From Teichococcus wenyumeiae (GTDB lineage: Bacteria; Pseudomonadota; Alphaproteobacteria; Acetobacterales; Acetobacteraceae): a stretch of 64,000 nucleotides of DNA. The stretch spans positions 124,001-188,000 of the forward strand of contig NZ_RFLX01000003.1 in the NCBI RefSeq assembly GCF_003696345.1, written 5' to 3'. Numbering within the stretch: the first letter of the stretch is position 1; every line of letters begins with the position of its first letter. A program made the translations under genes and the position numbers. This document shows positions 7,688-22,991 of the stretch, one piece after another. The notes under the pieces are model-generated. The model made no database searches. It had not been told where the DNA came from and saw only the letters and a program-made list of their open reading frames with translations.

Positions 7688-9718
7688 CTAATCCGCCCGC
7701 CGCGCGCGGGCGAGGCCGCGCAGCCGGTTCTCCACCGCCGGGTCGGCCAGCATGCGCTCCACCGGCGCCTCGAAGCGGCGACGCCAGTTGGGATGCTCAT
7801 CGGTGGTGCCGGGCAGGTTGGGCTGTTCCGGCACCGCCAGCGCATCCTCCAGCGGCAGCAGCGCCAGGTGGCAGGCGGCGCGGCCGATATGGGCGGCGGC
7901 GGCATCGGCCACGGTGGCACCATCCTCCTTGGCCGGCTGCTTGCCCTGCGCCACGCCGGAAGCCTTGAGGGCAGACCAGAGCGCGCGGCGCTCGGCTTCG
8001 CGGTTCTCCTCCTTCTCCAGCGGCTTCAGGTCCAGCTTCTGGCGCCATTCCATGTCGCGCCCCTGCCACCAGCCCGCCACGGTGGCGAGGTCGTGGGTGG
8101 AGGTCATGGAGACCGCGCCGGGGGTCCATTTCAGCGGCGACTTGAAGCGCTTGCCGTCGCGCTCGAACCACAGCACCCGCATGCCGGCCAGCCCGGCCTT
8201 TTCTAACCGAGGCCGGAAGCCGGCGGGGACGGTGCCCAGGTCCTCGCCGATGACGACGGCCTTGTTCAGGTGGGATTCCAGCGCCACCAGCCGCAGCATG
8301 TCCTCCAGCGGGTAGCGCAGATAGGCGCCATCCTTGGGGCTGGCGCCTTCCGGCACCAGCCAGAGGCGGCGCAGGCCCAGCACATGGTCGACCCGGATGC
8401 CGCCGGCATTGCGGAAGGCGGCGCCGAGCATCTCCCGGAAACCCGCGAAGCCGGACATCCGCAGCCCCTGCGGCGAGAAGGAGGTGATGCCCCAGCCCTG
8501 GCCGCGCGCGTTGAAGAGGTCCGGCGGCGCGCCGATCTCCACCTGTTGCAGGATCTCGGCCTGGCGGCTCCAGCCATCGCTGCCGCCGCCATCGACACCC
8601 ACCGCGAGGTCCGCGATCAACCCGATGCGCATCCCGCCCTCCCGCGCCGCGCGCTGGGCGGCGGAAAGGCCGCGGTCTGCCAGCCATTGCAGGAAGGCGT
8701 GGTATTCCACTTCCTCCAAGCTTTGCTCGGCGAAGGCGGCGACGGCGGGGGATTCAGGGTCGCGCAAATCCGCCGGCCATTCGCGCCAGTGCCAGCGGCC
8801 TTCGGCGAATTGGGCGGCGTGCAGCGCCTCGAAGACCGCGTGGCGGTGCAGGGAGGCGCCGCCCTCCGCCCGGAAAGCCTCGAAGGCATCGTGGGAGGGC
8901 TGGGGCGCGCTGCGGCGGAAGGCGGTGAAGGCATCGCGCAGCACGGCAAGGCGGGCGCGGGCGGCGGCGGGCCAGTCCACCAGGTCCAGGGCCTCCAGCC
9001 GCGCCAGCTCGGCCTTCAGGTCCGGCGGCGGGTCGAAGGGCTCGCCGAGGATGTCGCCGGGACAGGCATGGCGCACGTCCAGCCGGGCGCGGGAGGATGG
9101 CGCATAGGGGCTGAAGCGGCTTGGGTCGGCCGAGAACTGCGCATGCACCGGGCTGATGGCGATGGCATCCGCCCCCAGCGCCGCGGCCGGGCCAACCAGA
9201 CCTTCCAGCGCCGCGTAATCGCCGACACCCTGGTCGGAGCCGCGCCGCAGCGAATAAAGCTGCGCCGAAAGGCCCCAGGCGCGGCCTTCCAGGCAGGCAT
9301 CGGTGATGCGGTGGCCATGCACCGGCGCCACCGCCAGCACCAGTTGGCGGGAGCCCGCTTCCAGCGTGTAGTAGCCGGGCTCGGCGGGGGCGGTGATGGG
9401 CTTGCCGGGTTCCACCACGCCCTCGGCGGCGGTGCCATCGGCGGCTTCCAGGCGGTAGCGGCCGGCGGGCAGGTCCAGCGCCACCGGGCCGCCGGCCTCG
9501 GCGGTCACCAGCGGCGGCAGGGTGGTGCGGGTGGCGTGGCGATGCGCGGCAAGGCTTTCCTTCACCTGCGCGTCGTTCTCCGCCGGCAGGCCAAGCGCGC
9601 CCAGCAGCACGCGCAGGGCATCGGGCTCCACCACCATGGGCTTGTTGGCGGCATCGCGCCATTCGGCCATCAGGCCGGCGGCGCGGGCCAGTTGTTGCAG
9701 GGCCGCGTCGCTCACCAC
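7688..9718 (-). CDS. malQ: 4-alpha-glucanotransferase (amylomaltase)
   Basis: A 676-residue GH77 enzyme that transfers alpha-1,4-glucan chains between malto-oligosaccharides and releases glucose. GH77 motifs are GGIRVDHVLGLRRLW (nucleophile Asp), VVIGEDLGTVP (acid/base Glu) and SMTSTHDLATVAGWW. The N-terminal 140 residues form the extra beta-rich domain seen in longer MalQ proteins. The start is GTG at 9718 and overlaps the treZ stop by 7 bases, so translation is probably coupled. It is the last gene of the glgE-treS-glgB-glgX-treZ-malQ operon and can recycle short maltodextrins left by debranching. Confidence 0.95.
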   Translation of the reverse strand: MVSDAALQQLARAAGLMAEWRDAANKPMVVEPDALRVLLGALGLPAENDAQVKESLAAHRHATRTTLPPLVTAEAGGPVALDLPAGRYRLEAADGTAAEGVVEPGKPITAPAEPGYYTLEAGSRQLVLAVAPVHGHRITDACLEGRAWGLSAQLYSLRRGSDQGVGDYAALEGLVGPAAALGADAIAISPVHAQFSADPSRFSPYAPSSRARLDVRHACPGDILGEPFDPPPDLKAELARLEALDLVDWPAAARARLAVLRDAFTAFRRSAPQPSHDAFEAFRAEGGASLHRHAVFEALHAAQFAEGRWHWREWPADLRDPESPAVAAFAEQSLEEVEYHAFLQWLADRGLSAAQRAAREGGMRIGLIADLAVGVDGGGSDGWSRQAEILQQVEIGAPPDLFNARGQGWGITSFSPQGLRMSGFAGFREMLGAAFRNAGGIRVDHVLGLRRLWLVPEGASPKDGAYLRYPLEDMLRLVALESHLNKAVVIGEDLGTVPAGFRPRLEKAGLAGMRVLWFERDGKRFKSPLKWTPGAVSMTSTHDLATVAGWWQGRDMEWRQKLDLKPLEKEENREAERRALWSALKASGVAQGKQPAKEDGATVADAAAAHIGRAACHLALLPLEDALAVPEQPNLPGTTDEHPNWRRRFEAPVERMLADPAVENRLRGLARARRAD

Positions 9719-11496
9719 AGGGTCTCCGCGATACGGTCCTCGGTGGCGATCCAGGCGACGGCGCCGAGGCCGCCCAGGCCCTCAGCCTCCAGCGCGGCGG
9801 CCAGTCCTTCGCGCGATTCCGCCAGCATGGTGCCGGGGCCGGTGGGGCAGGGCACGGGGCTGTTGCCGAAATTGGCCGCAACCGTCAGCACGGCGCCATC
9901 GCCCAGCCGCCACTGGGCGCGCACGCCCTTCTCGCCCAGCTTGTCGGATTCCAGGCTGGTGGTGCCGTCCAGCCGCTCGCCCAGGATGTCGCGCCGCTGG
10001 CGCAGCAGGTTGGCGACGAATTCCTCCACCGCCGCGTGCTTGGGCAGCAGGCGCTCGGACGGGTCGGGGCGGCTGGCGGTAAAGGTGGAGATGGCATTGG
10101 GGTCGGGGATCTTCTCCCGCCGCTCCGGGTCCGCGAAGGCGGGGAAGCGGGCGAATTCCTTGCGGCGGCCCTCGCGCACCGCATCCGCCAGTTCCTCGGT
10201 CTGGAAGCCGGTGAAGAACAGGAAGGGGCGCTCGCTGGCCCATTCGTCGCCCATGAAGAGCATGGGCACCTGGGGGGAGAGCAGCAGCAGCAGCAGCGCC
10301 GCCCGCACGCCTTCCGGTGGCGCGATCTGGGCGATGCGCTCGCCCATGGCGCGGTTGCCGACCTGGTCGTGGGTCTGCAGCGCGTTGACGAAGGCGCTGG
10401 GCGGCAGATGCGCGCTGGGCTTGCCGCGCGCATGGCCCAGGTTGCGCGATTCATTGCCCTGGTAGACGAAGCCTGTGGCCAGCGCATGCGCCAGATGGTC
10501 GGCCGGGTCGTCAGCATAGTCGATGTAATAGGCGTCGTGCTCGCCGGTCAGCAGCACGTGCAGGCAGTGGTGGACATCGTCGTTCCACTGCGCGTCGAAA
10601 TCCTTCTCCAAAAGCGTGGCGTCGTTGCGCTCGTTCTCCAGCACCAGATGCACGTGCCGGCCCTCGGTGGCAGCGCGGATGCGGGCGGAAAGCTCTGGGA
10701 GGAAACTGTCGTCCTCGATGGCATGCACGGCATCGAGGCGCAGGCCGTCGAAGCGGAATTCCGTCAGCCAGTAGAGCGCGTTCTCCATGAAGAAGTCGCG
10801 TACCTGCGGGCGGGAGAAGTCGATGCTCTGGCCCCAGGGGTTGTTCTTGTCCTGGTGGAAGAAGACCGGGGCGATGCTGCCCCAGTAATTCCCCGCCGGG
10901 CCGAAATGGTTATAGACCACATCGAGCATGATGGAGAGCCCGTGGCCATGCGCGGCATCCACCAGGGCCTTCAGGTCGTCCGGGGTGCCATAGGTCTCGT
11001 CCGGCGCATAGGGCAGCACGCCGTCGTAGCCCCAGTTGCGGAGGCCGGCGAAGTCGTTCACCGGCATCAGCTCGATCGTGTTGACGCCAAGTGCCGCCAG
11101 GCGCGGCAGGTCCGCGATGACGCCGCGGAAGCCGCCGTAGAGGCCGGCATGCAGTTCGTAGATCACGGCGCGGGGCCAGGGCAGGCCCTTCCAGTCCGGG
11201 TACTGCCACTGGTAGGCGTCCGGGTCCACCACCAGGGACCAGCCGTCCACGTCCCCATCCTGGGCATGGGAGGCCGGGTCCGGCACCTCCATGCCATTGC
11301 CGAGCTTGTAGCGGTAGCGGGTTCCCGCCGGTGCCTCTCCCTCGGCCTCCCACCAGCCATCCGGCCGCTTGTGCAGCGGGATGGAGGGGCGCCCGTCCAG
11401 CACGACCTCGGCCGCCTGGTGCCCGGGCGCCCAGAGGCGGAAGCGGGTGGTGCCGCCGCCCAGGGGAATGGCCCCGAAGGAAAGACTGGTGCTCAT
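9712..11496 (-). CDS. treZ: malto-oligosyltrehalose trehalohydrolase
   Basis: A 594-residue GH13 enzyme that cuts the trehalose unit from maltooligosyltrehalose made by TreY. It has an N-terminal carbohydrate-binding-like domain (RFRLWAPGHQAAEVVLDG). The GH13 core shows LDVVYNHFGPAGNYW, GLRLDAVHAIED (nucleophile) and LVLENERND (acid). QTHDQVGNR is also present. The ATG at 11496 forms an ATGA overlap with the stop of glgX. The frame is open further upstream but those residues lie inside glgX and are not homologous to TreZ. Confidence 0.95.
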   Translation of the reverse strand: MSTSLSFGAIPLGGGTTRFRLWAPGHQAAEVVLDGRPSIPLHKRPDGWWEAEGEAPAGTRYRYKLGNGMEVPDPASHAQDGDVDGWSLVVDPDAYQWQYPDWKGLPWPRAVIYELHAGLYGGFRGVIADLPRLAALGVNTIELMPVNDFAGLRNWGYDGVLPYAPDETYGTPDDLKALVDAAHGHGLSIMLDVVYNHFGPAGNYWGSIAPVFFHQDKNNPWGQSIDFSRPQVRDFFMENALYWLTEFRFDGLRLDAVHAIEDDSFLPELSARIRAATEGRHVHLVLENERNDATLLEKDFDAQWNDDVHHCLHVLLTGEHDAYYIDYADDPADHLAHALATGFVYQGNESRNLGHARGKPSAHLPPSAFVNALQTHDQVGNRAMGERIAQIAPPEGVRAALLLLLLSPQVPMLFMGDEWASERPFLFFTGFQTEELADAVREGRRKEFARFPAFADPERREKIPDPNAISTFTASRPDPSERLLPKHAAVEEFVANLLRQRRDILGERLDGTTSLESDKLGEKGVRAQWRLGDGAVLTVAANFGNSPVPCPTGPGTMLAESREGLAAALEAEGLGGLGAVAWIATEDRIAETLW

Positions 11497-13601
11497 GCCG
11501 AATCCTCTTGCGCGACGAAGGCCACCAGCAGCCGGGCGGAATGCCGGCCCACCGTGTCGATGGCGCCTTGGACAACGCGCTCCTCCACCTCCGGTTCCGC
11601 GCTGTCGAGCACGAGGCGCCAAGGAAAATCGGGAGCGGGCAGGGTGAAGTCGCAGTCCTCGGCGGAACTGTTGAGCAGCAGCAGCGTCACCTCCACCCCG
11701 CCTTCCACCTTCGCGGCGCGGCGCAGCGCCAGGGTGCGGCCTCCCAGGTCGCCCCAGGCCCCGGGGTGCATGGGCTGGCCGTCCTGGCCAAACCAGGCGA
11801 CATCGGCGACGCCGGGCAGGGGAAAGTCCTGCCCATGGAGGAAGTTGGCGCTGCGCAGCGTCGGGTGGGCGCGGCGCAGCGCGGCGGCCCGGCCGAAGAA
11901 ATGCGACAGCTCGATGCCCGGCTCGCTGCCCGCCAGTGTCCAGTCCAGCCAGGAGACATCGTTGTCCTGGCAATAGGCGTTGTTGTTGCCCTGCTGGGTG
12001 CGGCCGAACTCGTCGCCACCCAGCAGCATGGGCGTGCCATGGCTGGCCAGCAGCGTCATCAGCATGGCGCGCTTGATGCGCTCCCGCTGCGCCGTCACGA
12101 CCGGGTCCAGCGTCGGGCCTTCCTTGCCCCAGTTGGCGGAGAAGTTCTCGCCATGGCCGTCGCGGTTGTTCTCGCCGTTGCGGAGGTTGTTCTTCTCGGT
12201 GAAGGACACGAGGTCCTGCAGCGTGAAGCCGTCATGCGAGGCGACGAAGTTGACGCTGGCCCAAGGGCGGCGGCGCCGCCTGTCGAACAACTCCGATGAG
12301 CCGGCGAGGCGTGCCGCGAGATCCGGCCGCACCCCGGCGTCGCCGCGCCAGTAGCGCCGCACATCGTCGCGGAAGCGGTCGTTCCATTCCGAGAAGCCGG
12401 GCGGGTGGTTGCCGAGCTGGTAGCCGCCGGGGCCCACGTCCCAGGGCTCAGCGATCAGCTTCAGCTTCGACAGCACCGGGTCCTGCCGGATGGCGTCGAA
12501 GAAGCCGGAGCCGGGGTCGAAGCCCATGCCCTCCCGCCCCAGGGTGGTGCTGAGGTCGAAGCGGAAGCCATCGACGCGGAAGGAGGTGGCCCAGTAGCGC
12601 AGGCTGTCCATCACCATCTGCAGCACGCGTGGATGGGACAGGTTGACGGTGTTGCCGCAGCCGGTCTCATCGATGTATCGCCGCTCGTCGCCCGGTTGCA
12701 GGCGGTAGTAGCTGGCATTGTCGATGCCGCGCCAGGACAGGCTGGGGCCGAGCTCATTGCCCTCGCAGGTGTGATTGTAGACCACGTCCAGGATGACCTC
12801 CATCCCCGCGCCGTGCAGGCGGCGGATGGCGACCCGGATCTCGTCCAGCGAGCCGCCGGAAAGGTAGCGCGGCTCCGGCGCGAAAAAGGAGAGGGTGGAA
12901 TAGCCCCAGTAGTTCCGCAGGCCCTTTTCCACCAGGAAGCGGTCCTGGGCGAAGGCCTGCACCGGCAGCAGCTCCACCGCCGTGACGCCGAGCTTCTGCA
13001 GGTGCTCGATGACGCGGGGGTCGGCCAGGGCGGCGAAGGTGCCGCGCTCCCGCGGCGCCAGGTCGTCGCGCAGGATGGAAAGGCCGCGCACATGCGTCTC
13101 GTAGATGAGCGTGCGGTCCCAGGGGACGTTCGGCGCGCGGTCGTCGCCCCAGTTGAAGGCGTCGTCGGTGACCATCGCCTTGGGCATGGCGGCGGCGGAA
13201 TCGCGCCGGTCGAAGCCCAGGTCGGCGCGGCCGCCATGGGCGCGGTAGCCGTAGAGCGCGTCCGTCCAGCGCAAGCTGCCCTGGAGCTGCTTGGCATAGG
13301 GGTCCAGCAGCAGCTTGTTGGGGTTGAAGCGGTGGCCATGCTCGGGCCTGTAAGGGCCATGGACGCGGTAGCCATAGACCTGCCCGGGCCGTGCCTCGGG
13401 CAGGTAGCCGTGCCAGACCTCGTCGGTGCATTCCGGCAGTGCCAGCCGCGCCAGTTCCTTGCGGCCGGAAGGATCGAAGAGGCACAGTTCCACTTTTTCC
13501 GCATGGGCGGAAAAGATCGCGAAATTGACGCCGAGGCCGTCCCAGACGGCCCCGAGCGGGTCGGGCCTTCCCGGCAGAAGCCGGTCAGCGAGTGGGGGCA
13601 A
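11493..13601 (-). CDS. glgX: glycogen debranching enzyme, isoamylase type
   Basis: A 702-residue GH13_11 protein that hydrolyses alpha-1,6 branches of glycogen to give linear malto-oligosaccharides (TreX role when beside TreY/Z). N-terminal CBM48 domain (GAVWDGLGVNFAIFSAHAEK), then DVVYNHTCEGNELGPSLSW, GFRFDLSTTLGRE (nucleophile), KLIAEPWDVGPGGYQLG (acid) and NFVASHDGFTLQDLVSF. The start is a TTG at 13601 with GGAG seven bases upstream; no ATG fits the conserved N-terminus. It lies 23 bases after glgB and overlaps treZ, which supports a role in feeding TreY/TreZ. Confidence 0.94.
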   Translation of the reverse strand: MPPLADRLLPGRPDPLGAVWDGLGVNFAIFSAHAEKVELCLFDPSGRKELARLALPECTDEVWHGYLPEARPGQVYGYRVHGPYRPEHGHRFNPNKLLLDPYAKQLQGSLRWTDALYGYRAHGGRADLGFDRRDSAAAMPKAMVTDDAFNWGDDRAPNVPWDRTLIYETHVRGLSILRDDLAPRERGTFAALADPRVIEHLQKLGVTAVELLPVQAFAQDRFLVEKGLRNYWGYSTLSFFAPEPRYLSGGSLDEIRVAIRRLHGAGMEVILDVVYNHTCEGNELGPSLSWRGIDNASYYRLQPGDERRYIDETGCGNTVNLSHPRVLQMVMDSLRYWATSFRVDGFRFDLSTTLGREGMGFDPGSGFFDAIRQDPVLSKLKLIAEPWDVGPGGYQLGNHPPGFSEWNDRFRDDVRRYWRGDAGVRPDLAARLAGSSELFDRRRRRPWASVNFVASHDGFTLQDLVSFTEKNNLRNGENNRDGHGENFSANWGKEGPTLDPVVTAQRERIKRAMLMTLLASHGTPMLLGGDEFGRTQQGNNNAYCQDNDVSWLDWTLAGSEPGIELSHFFGRAAALRRAHPTLRSANFLHGQDFPLPGVADVAWFGQDGQPMHPGAWGDLGGRTLALRRAAKVEGGVEVTLLLLNSSAEDCDFTLPAPDFPWRLVLDSAEPEVEERVVQGAIDTVGRHSARLLVAFVAQEDSA

Positions 13602-13624
13602 AAGACTACTCCAGCAGTTTCAAC

Positions 13625-19097
<5,473 letters not shown>

Positions 19098-19099
19098 GG

Positions 19100-22000
19100 T
19101 CAGGCCTTATCGGCGGCGCGCAGGCGCCAGATGGCGAAGGGCAGTCCGGAATTGGGGTCGAGCCGCAGGTGGCGGTGCGTGCCGTCCCAGCGTTCCTCGC
19201 CGAAGCCGCCGGGCATCAGGTTCTCGACATGCAGGGGCGAACCGCTCGGCAGGCCCATGGCCCATTGCGGCAGCTCGATCCAGCTTTCCAGGGCGTTGCG
19301 CGGGTCCATGGAGATGGCGACCATGATCGCGTTCTCCCCCTCCGGCGTCTGCTTCAGGAAGAGCAGGATGCCGTCGTGCTGCGCGTTGAGGATGGTGGTG
19401 CCCAGATGCGTGTGCAGCGCCGGGTTCTCCCGCCGGATGCGGTTGAGAGCCGTGATCTCGGGCACGATGTTGCCGGGGCGGTCGTGGTCCCAGATCCTGA
19501 TCTCGTATTTCTCGCTGTCGAGGTATTCCTCCTTGCCAGGGGCCAGCGGCGTCGCCTCACACAGCTCGAAGCCGTTGTAGACGCCCCAGAGGCCCGACAT
19601 CGTCGCCGCCAGCGCGGCGCGGATCAGGTGGCCCGGGCGGCCGGTCTGCTGCAGGAAGACCGGGTTGATGTCCGGCGTATTGACGAAGAAATGCGGCCGG
19701 AAGAAGTCGCTGACCGGCGGCAGGTTCAGTTCCTGGATGTATTCCGCCAGCTCGGCCCGCGTGTTGCGCCAGGTGAAGTAGGTATAGGACTGGCTGAAGC
19801 CGACCTTGGCCAGCCGGTACATCACCTTGGGCCGGGTGAAGGCTTCCGACAGGAAGACCACCTCCGGCGCGCGGGCGCGCACCTCGCCGATCATCCACTC
19901 CCAGAAGGGCAGGGGCTTGGTGTGCGGGTTGTCCACGCGGAAGAGCTTCACGCCTTCCTTGACCCAGAAGAGCACCACGTCGCGCAGCGCCAGCCACAGG
20001 GAGGGGATAGACTGCGGCTTGTAGAAATCGACGTTGACGATGTCTTCGTATTTCTTTGGCGGATTCTCGGCGTAGCGGATGGAGCCGTCGGGGCGCCAGT
20101 CGAACCAGTCCGGATGGTCCTTCAACCAGGGATGGTCCGGCGAGCACTGGATGGCGAAGTCCAGCGCCAGCTCCAGCCCGTTCTCATGCGCCGCGGCGAC
20201 CAGCGCGCGGAAATCCTCCAGCGTGCCGAGCTGCGGATGCAGCGCGTCATGCCCGCCTTCCGCCGAGCCGATGGCATAGGGGCTGCCGACATCCTCGGGC
20301 CCCGGCGTCAGCGTATTGTTGCGGCCCTTGCGGTTCTTCTGCCCGATCGGGTGGATCGGCGGGAAGTACAGCACGTCGAATCCCATCGCCCGCACGCGCG
20401 GCAGCGTGGCGATCACGTCCTGCAAGGTGCCGTGCCGCGCGGGGTCGTCGGTCTGGGAGCGGGGGAAGATCTCGTACCAGGCGGCGAAGCCGGCCTCGCG
20501 GCGCTCCACCTCCAGCGGCATGGCCTCGGCGCGGGTGCGGAAGGGGCGGTCGTCGCCGCGCTCCATGGCGGCGCGGGTGCGGGGCAGGGTGAAGAGCGCC
20601 ACGGCCTGCTCATGCGTCGCCTCGCGCTCATTCTCCAGCACCATGGCGAGGTCGCCGCCATCGCCGCCCAGGCGGCCGGCGGCGGCCTGCAGCAGCGCCA
20701 CGCCTTCCTGCCGCTCCAAGGTAATGTCGATGCCGGCGGCGTGCTTCTTCGTGATCTCGTTCTCGAAGGCGGCGTAGGTGTCGATCCAGGCTTCCACCGT
20801 GAAGAGATGCCGGCCGATGCGCTCCGGCACGAAGCTGGCCTGCCAGACATCATTGGGCTTGGCCGTCATCTTCACTTCGCGCCATTCATCCTGGTCCGCC
20901 GGGCGCCAGAGCAGGCGCACGGCGAGCTTGGTGTGGCCGTCGGTGAAGACATCCGCCGTGACGGTCACCGCCTGGCCCACCGCGCGCTTCACCGGGAAGC
21001 GACCCTCGTCCACCGAGGGCTGGATATTCTCGATGGCGATGCGGGCCGAGGGTATGGCGGCCTCGGTCGCGGCGGCGGTGCTTTCGGGCAGGGGCAGGCG
21101 CACGGGCGCCGAGTCATGGATTGGCACGATGCGAACCTCCGCGGGGGCCAGGAGCAGGCGCCCCTCGGCGTCGAGCAGATCCGGCGCCACGGCGCCGGGC
21201 CGGGGCAGCAGGCCCAGCATCTGACCAGCGGTGAGCTGGCGGGGTTTGATGAGCGAGGCGTTGGAGAGCACCAGGGCGCGGCCCTGCCTGCCCTCCGTCT
21301 CCCGCAGCAGCGCCACCGGCGCATGGGGGGCGGAGAGCAGGCTGGTCAGCGGGCCGGTGCTGATGGCGGGCAGTTCCGCGCGCGCGGCATTGGCTGCCTT
21401 CACCGCCTCCAGCAGGTCGATCCGCGGCGCGGCATCCTCCGCCGGCGGCAGCGAGCCACGGTGCAGCGCGCCGCCTTCCATCCCCGCCGGCATGAGCCAT
21501 CCGGGGCCGGAGAAGGCGGCCAGCCGGATGGCGCGGCGCAGGGCCCGCGCCGCCAGCATCCGGTTGCCCCAGCGGTTGGCCAGGCGACGGGCCCCGGGGG
21601 CCTCGGCCATGGGCAGCAGCGGCAGTTCCTCCGCCCAAAGGGCGGTGCCGGCTTCCAGCACATCCACCCAGGGCAGGGCGGGCGCCAGCAGGTCGAATCC
21701 CGCTTCCCGCAACCCGGTGCGCGGGTGTTCGAGGCAGGCGATCAGCAGAACCTCTGGCGCGGCCGCCTTCGCGGCGGCGGTGAGGTCGCGCAGCGCCCCG
21801 TCCTCCACCCAGTCCGGCAGCAGGCAGCGGAAGCCGGCGATGCCGCCACGCGCCTGTCCGGCCAGCCATTGGCGCCAATGGGCCAGCCAGCCAGCCGCAT
21901 CCTGCTGCGCGGCGGCGGGGCGGCGCAGGTAGCGGAAGCGCGGGTCCGGCGGGCTTGTCGGGTCGGCGGGGGTTTCCGATGCCGCCATGGGCGCATCCAG

Positions 22001-22183
22001 CAGCAGGCGCAGGCCGTGCTCCCGGGCCGCTTCCGCCATGCCCTCCATGGGCGTGGGGAGGCAAAGGGCATCGAAGCCCATGGCCGCCGCACGGCCAGCG
22101 GCCTGCCGGAGGCCGGCGGCATCGATGGGGGCTGCGTGATAGATGGCGCCAGGCGGCGCGGGGGTGCGGGGCGGCGGGGTCAT
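19100..22183 (-). CDS. glgE: maltose-1-phosphate maltosyltransferase with extra N-terminal degenerate barrel
   Basis: About 1027 residues, well above the roughly 660-700 of actinobacterial GlgE. From about residue 384 it matches GlgE, which transfers maltose from maltose 1-phosphate to alpha-glucan ends: N-domain (FTVEAWIDTYAAFENEI), PPIHPIGQKNRKGRNN, LFRVDNPHTKPLPFWEWMI (nucleophile Asp), VFLSEAFTRPKVMY (acid Glu) and SYTYFTWRNTRAEL. The first 380 residues look like a GH13-type barrel plus beta domain without catalytic carboxylates (MGFDALCLP, HGLRLLLDAP, GIAGFRCLLPDWV). The ATG at 22183 is used; a GTG at 22192 is also in frame and neither has a clear ribosome site. It is the first gene of the operon. 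Confidence 0.93.
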   Translation of the reverse strand: MTPPPRTPAPPGAIYHAAPIDAAGLRQAAGRAAAMGFDALCLPTPMEGMAEAAREHGLRLLLDAPMAASETPADPTSPPDPRFRYLRRPAAAQQDAAGWLAHWRQWLAGQARGGIAGFRCLLPDWVEDGALRDLTAAAKAAAPEVLLIACLEHPRTGLREAGFDLLAPALPWVDVLEAGTALWAEELPLLPMAEAPGARRLANRWGNRMLAARALRRAIRLAAFSGPGWLMPAGMEGGALHRGSLPPAEDAAPRIDLLEAVKAANAARAELPAISTGPLTSLLSAPHAPVALLRETEGRQGRALVLSNASLIKPRQLTAGQMLGLLPRPGAVAPDLLDAEGRLLLAPAEVRIVPIHDSAPVRLPLPESTAAATEAAIPSARIAIENIQPSVDEGRFPVKRAVGQAVTVTADVFTDGHTKLAVRLLWRPADQDEWREVKMTAKPNDVWQASFVPERIGRHLFTVEAWIDTYAAFENEITKKHAAGIDITLERQEGVALLQAAAGRLGGDGGDLAMVLENEREATHEQAVALFTLPRTRAAMERGDDRPFRTRAEAMPLEVERREAGFAAWYEIFPRSQTDDPARHGTLQDVIATLPRVRAMGFDVLYFPPIHPIGQKNRKGRNNTLTPGPEDVGSPYAIGSAEGGHDALHPQLGTLEDFRALVAAAHENGLELALDFAIQCSPDHPWLKDHPDWFDWRPDGSIRYAENPPKKYEDIVNVDFYKPQSIPSLWLALRDVVLFWVKEGVKLFRVDNPHTKPLPFWEWMIGEVRARAPEVVFLSEAFTRPKVMYRLAKVGFSQSYTYFTWRNTRAELAEYIQELNLPPVSDFFRPHFFVNTPDINPVFLQQTGRPGHLIRAALAATMSGLWGVYNGFELCEATPLAPGKEEYLDSEKYEIRIWDHDRPGNIVPEITALNRIRRENPALHTHLGTTILNAQHDGILLFLKQTPEGENAIMVAISMDPRNALESWIELPQWAMGLPSGSPLHVENLMPGGFGEERWDGTHRHLRLDPNSGLPFAIWRLRAADKA

Positions 22184-22292
22184 GGACCGCACCGCCGGGC
22201 ATGGATAGGGCGATAGCCGCTTTGCGTCGTCACGCGGGTCCTCGTGTCCTCACCAAACGATCCGGGGCTGGCATGCGGGCGCGGGGCTGCCC

Positions 22293-22940
22293 TCAGCGCC
22301 GGGGCCGCAGCAGCCGCGCCGTCAGCGCGGAAGCCGCCGCCACCACAATGGCCGAAAGAATGGGGTTGCTGGTTACCGGCTTGGTCAGCCGGTCGAAGCG
22401 GGCAATCAGCCCATCGCCGCCATGCGCGGGGACCTCGTCCTCCTCCAGCATGGCTTCGTAGCGGTCGCCGGTGGCGCGCACCTGGCGGAACTGGCGCTTC
22501 AGCACCTGCCGGGCATCGGGGGGAAGGTCCTCGGCCAGGGCATCGGCATAGGCGGCTTCCAGGGTGGATTCGCCGCGCACCACCTCCTGCAACACGCGGG
22601 AGCGGCCCTTGCCGAAGAGCTTGCCCTGCAGGTCCAGCACCACGCGGTGGACATTGCCCAGCGTGCTGCCTTCCGTCTGCGGCGTGACGCCGAGGCCGGA
22701 GAGCAGGCCATCCAGCTCCTCCGCCATCGCGGCGCGCTTCTCGGCCAGCTCGGTGAACTCGATGCGGAGGAAACGGTCGGCGGTCTGGCGGCGGCCGGTG
22801 TCGTAGCCGCGCTGGCTGTCGTGCAGATGCGCGCTGAGGGCGGCAAGGCTCGCCTGCCGCCCGCTTCCGGCCGCGGAAATGGACGGGTCCAGCCGCTTCT
22901 CGATTCCGGTCACGATGGAGGCGGTCCTGGTCTCGGTCAT
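22293..22940 (-). CDS. PA2169-type four-helix-bundle protein (DUF2383) with C-terminal membrane helix
   Basis: A 215-residue protein. Residues about 20-160 fit the ferritin-like DUF2383 family (FTELAEKRAAMAEELDGLL, GSTLGNVHRVVLDLQGKL, DLPPDARQVLKRQFRQV). A hydrophobic segment near the C-terminus (NPILSAIVVAAASALTARLL) probably anchors it in the membrane. Members of this family are often induced by general stress; the biochemical function is not known. It is preceded by an inverted repeat and a degenerate EcfG-like promoter (23007-23031) and lies with other stress-type small genes. Confidence 0.8.
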   Translation of the reverse strand: MTETRTASIVTGIEKRLDPSISAAGSGRQASLAALSAHLHDSQRGYDTGRRQTADRFLRIEFTELAEKRAAMAEELDGLLSGLGVTPQTEGSTLGNVHRVVLDLQGKLFGKGRSRVLQEVVRGESTLEAAYADALAEDLPPDARQVLKRQFRQVRATGDRYEAMLEEDEVPAHGGDGLIARFDRLTKPVTSNPILSAIVVAAASALTARLLRPRR

Positions 22941-22991
22941 GTCGCTGTTCCCTCGCTTCCTCGCCGCCGCGCCGGATGGTGGCGCGGGTCG

